DNA from: Boseongicola sp. SB0662_bin_57
GTDB taxonomy: Bacteria > Pseudomonadota > Alphaproteobacteria > Rhodobacterales > Rhodobacteraceae
Assembly: GCA_009839535.1 (NCBI GenBank)
Contig: VXPN01000502.1
Span: forward strand, 1-6,498
DNA length: 6,498 bases
Direction of reading: 5' to 3'
Notes under the pieces: model-generated
The model's database searches: none
Seen by the model: only the letters and a program-made list of their open reading frames with translations
Told to the model about the DNA's origin: nothing
Position numbers and translations under genes: made by a program
In this document: piece by piece, positions 5,234 to 6,498 of the stretch
How the letters are laid out: every line of letters starts with the position of its first letter
Position numbering within the stretch: the first letter of the stretch is position 1

Positions 5234-5749
5234 TTCTGGCGCGAAACAGATATGGGGACAGGGTCACTTCGTCACAAGTCGTCCAGTTGGCAATGATCCC
5301 CTCCGGTGCACGCCACTGACTCACAAGGCACCGACGCGTTGTGGCATCCAAACCGCGGTCGGCTACGCTGCCAGCAGCAGCCGGCTGCTGGAATGGTATT
5401 CTGCCGGAATTGGAACAAGTCGCATGCTTCCCGATCCGAGCTGATCACTCGGAGTTCCGGCCTCAGATAAGTCCGGGGAGTCCACCTTGCTGCCGGACGG
5501 CTTAGCGTCGGAAACAACAGACTTGTGACGCGGTCTCTCAATGCCAACCGGGTCTTCAACCACGAGGAGTTCGGAGCAACCCGTCTTTGTTGTCGCTCAA
5601 TTCACTCGCGCCGGATGTTTGACTCGATTGCTGCGCTCGGCGCGGTTCCTTTCGTCACACTTCCGCCCGACTGCTGTAGGGTTTCACATTAATCGAGCTT
5701 GAGGCCGCGGTTTTTTCCCACGCTTCCCGTGGCCGGTTTCTCCAGCGTT
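5234..5749. other. Gene-poor stretch between the exported-protein operon and the istA remnant
   Basis: No supportable gene is present on either strand: open frames are short, start without ribosome-binding sites and show no motif. It should contain the promoter of the operon starting at 5217, but no hexamer pair with good spacing was found; TTGTGA on the minus strand is spaced 19 bp from TATCTG, which is weak. Small structures present are a 16-bp palindrome at 5375-5390 and the direct repeat GTCAC-TTC-GTCAC at 5263-5275. It may be decayed DNA left from IS activity; that is inference. Confidence 0.55.
5375..5390. repeat. Perfect 16-bp palindrome CAGCAGCCGGCTGCTG
   Basis: The sequence is fully self-complementary with no loop, and a further CAG precedes it. 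It could be an operator-like site or a cruciform-prone spot, but no gene start lies next to it and no T tract follows, so it is not a terminator. Chance in a GC-rich region is possible. Confidence 0.4.
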
Positions 5750-6498
5750 TCAGTGACAGTCCGGGACGGCATTCTTTTCCGAGGAGCGCTTTTCCGGTGG
5801 CACGTCCGATCCGCACGGCATGTCGGTCTTCGGCCTTTCGGCCCGGGCCGTCGGTTTTGCCTTGCCCTTCGCCGTCGGCGCGTCGTTGAGCCTGTCGAGC
5901 CCGCTGCGGATGGCGGCGTTGATCTCCCCCAGGGAGAAGAACGTCTCGTTGCGCAGCGGCAGCAGGACGCGGCTCTGGACGGTTTTCACCGCAGATTCCG
6001 CCGCGGCCTTGTGTTTCGGGCGACATTTCTGCGCAGGGAGGATTGCCAGGCCGTAGTGCCGGGCGAACTCCCGGAAGCTCGGGTTGAGCTGGGGCTCCTC
6101 GCGGTCCGCCCTGGCGACCCCGGACTTCAGGTTGTCGTACACCCCAGCGAACGGGCAATCCACCGAAGTGTTCCAGCGCGCGGCGGTGCGCCATCGTCCA
6201 GTGGCTGACCTTCTGGTCCAGCACCGCCTCGGCGTACATCAGGCCCGAATGCGGCAGCACCGCGACGAAAATCTCCACGTCGGCCTCGCCGGTGGCGGTG
6301 CGCAGGGCCAGCGTCTTGCCGGAGAAGTCCGACATGCCGTAGAGCCCTGGCGCGTAGTCGAAGCGCATGTCCGTCTGCGCGTTCGGGCCTGCCAGCCGCT
6401 CCTTGAGCAGTGCGCAGAACCGGCTGCAGCTGTAGGCCGTGCCGCCCTGTGCCGTGACCTCCTCGCTGTACTCGACCCAGAGCTGGCGCTGGGTCAGC
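5750..6498 (-). pseudogene. istA: IS21-family transposase istA, partial and frameshifted remnant
   Basis: The reading continues beyond the right window edge, so the N-terminal half (helix-turn-helix) is not visible. From 6497 down it reads 'LTQRQLWVEYSEEV...', then 'MRFDYAPGLYGMSDFSGKT' with the first catalytic Asp (codon 6327-6329), 'FVAVLPHSGLMYAEAV' and 'ALEHFGGLPVRW'. A +1 shift in a run of four G (plus-strand CCCC 6142-6145) then moves the frame. It continues as 'VYDNLKSGV' with the second Asp (6134-6136), 'FREFARHYGLAILPAQKCRPK' and 'HKAAAESAVKTVQ' with the catalytic Glu (5996-5998), and 'INAAIRSGLDRLNDAP' (ending near 5876). This is the DDE integrase core of IstA, which cuts and joins IS ends. 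After 5876 no IstA-like sequence follows in any frame; the open frame ends at 5750. istB, the ATPase normally just downstream, is absent. The element is therefore inactive unless the frameshift is a sequencing error, and even then it lacks its C-terminus. Confidence 0.9.

Noticed and set aside
5430..5455. CCGAG...CTCGG inverted repeat around TGATCA
   Set aside because: A 5-bp stem with a 7-nt loop is expected by chance here, and nothing adjacent would use it.
5272..5563. Minus-strand frames of 95 and 66 codons in the gene-poor stretch
   Set aside because: There is no ribosome-binding site, the shorter frame starts with a poor GTG, and no motif is seen; not distinguishable from chance in GC-rich DNA.

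Overview
The window looks like an accessory (island-type) region of a proteobacterial chromosome or large mobile element, most likely beta- or gammaproteobacterial. This rests on the moderately high GC content, the codon use and the families present; the genus cannot be told from the sequence. It carries insertion-sequence debris at both edges and several toxin-antitoxin-like or stress-regulator-like genes between them. No rRNA, tRNA or CRISPR array was seen.

Layout. Bases 1-54 look like the outer end of an IS21-family element lying mostly to the left of the window. It abuts and decapitates a RES-domain gene (55-464, + strand), of which only the C-terminal part survives. Convergent to this is a compact minus-strand operon read from about 2890 down to 543. 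Its four genes are a ribbon-helix-helix (CopG-type) protein, a GNAT-fold protein overlapping it by ATGA, an XRE helix-turn-helix protein, and an ImmA/IrrE metallopeptidase with an intact HEILH motif. A TTGACA-type promoter lies just upstream of the first gene. XRE plus ImmA/IrrE and RHH plus GNAT are each known regulatory or toxin-antitoxin pairings; here they are stacked in one transcript.

On the + strand at 3076-3291 is a small basic Gly/Ser-rich protein made of two tandem copies of a 26-residue motif. The stretch 3292-3634 has no convincing gene. It contains a perfect 20-bp inverted repeat enclosing 98 bp (3481-3618), resembling a MITE.

A second minus-strand operon runs from 5217 to about 3635. 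It encodes a small exported protein with a signal peptide and two mature-region cysteines, an unrecognised 120-residue protein, and an unrecognised 254-residue protein with an acidic D...E-x-T core faintly like a PD-(D/E)XK nuclease. The last gene appears to carry a frameshift near its 3' end, because 28 coding-like codons continue in another frame.

From about 5234 to 5749 there is no supportable gene. The right edge (5750-6498) is an IS21-type istA transposase fragment on the minus strand. It is broken by a +1 frameshift in a run of four G, has lost its family C-terminus and has no istB after it, so it is a relic. All functions are inferred by reading; none was checked by a database search.
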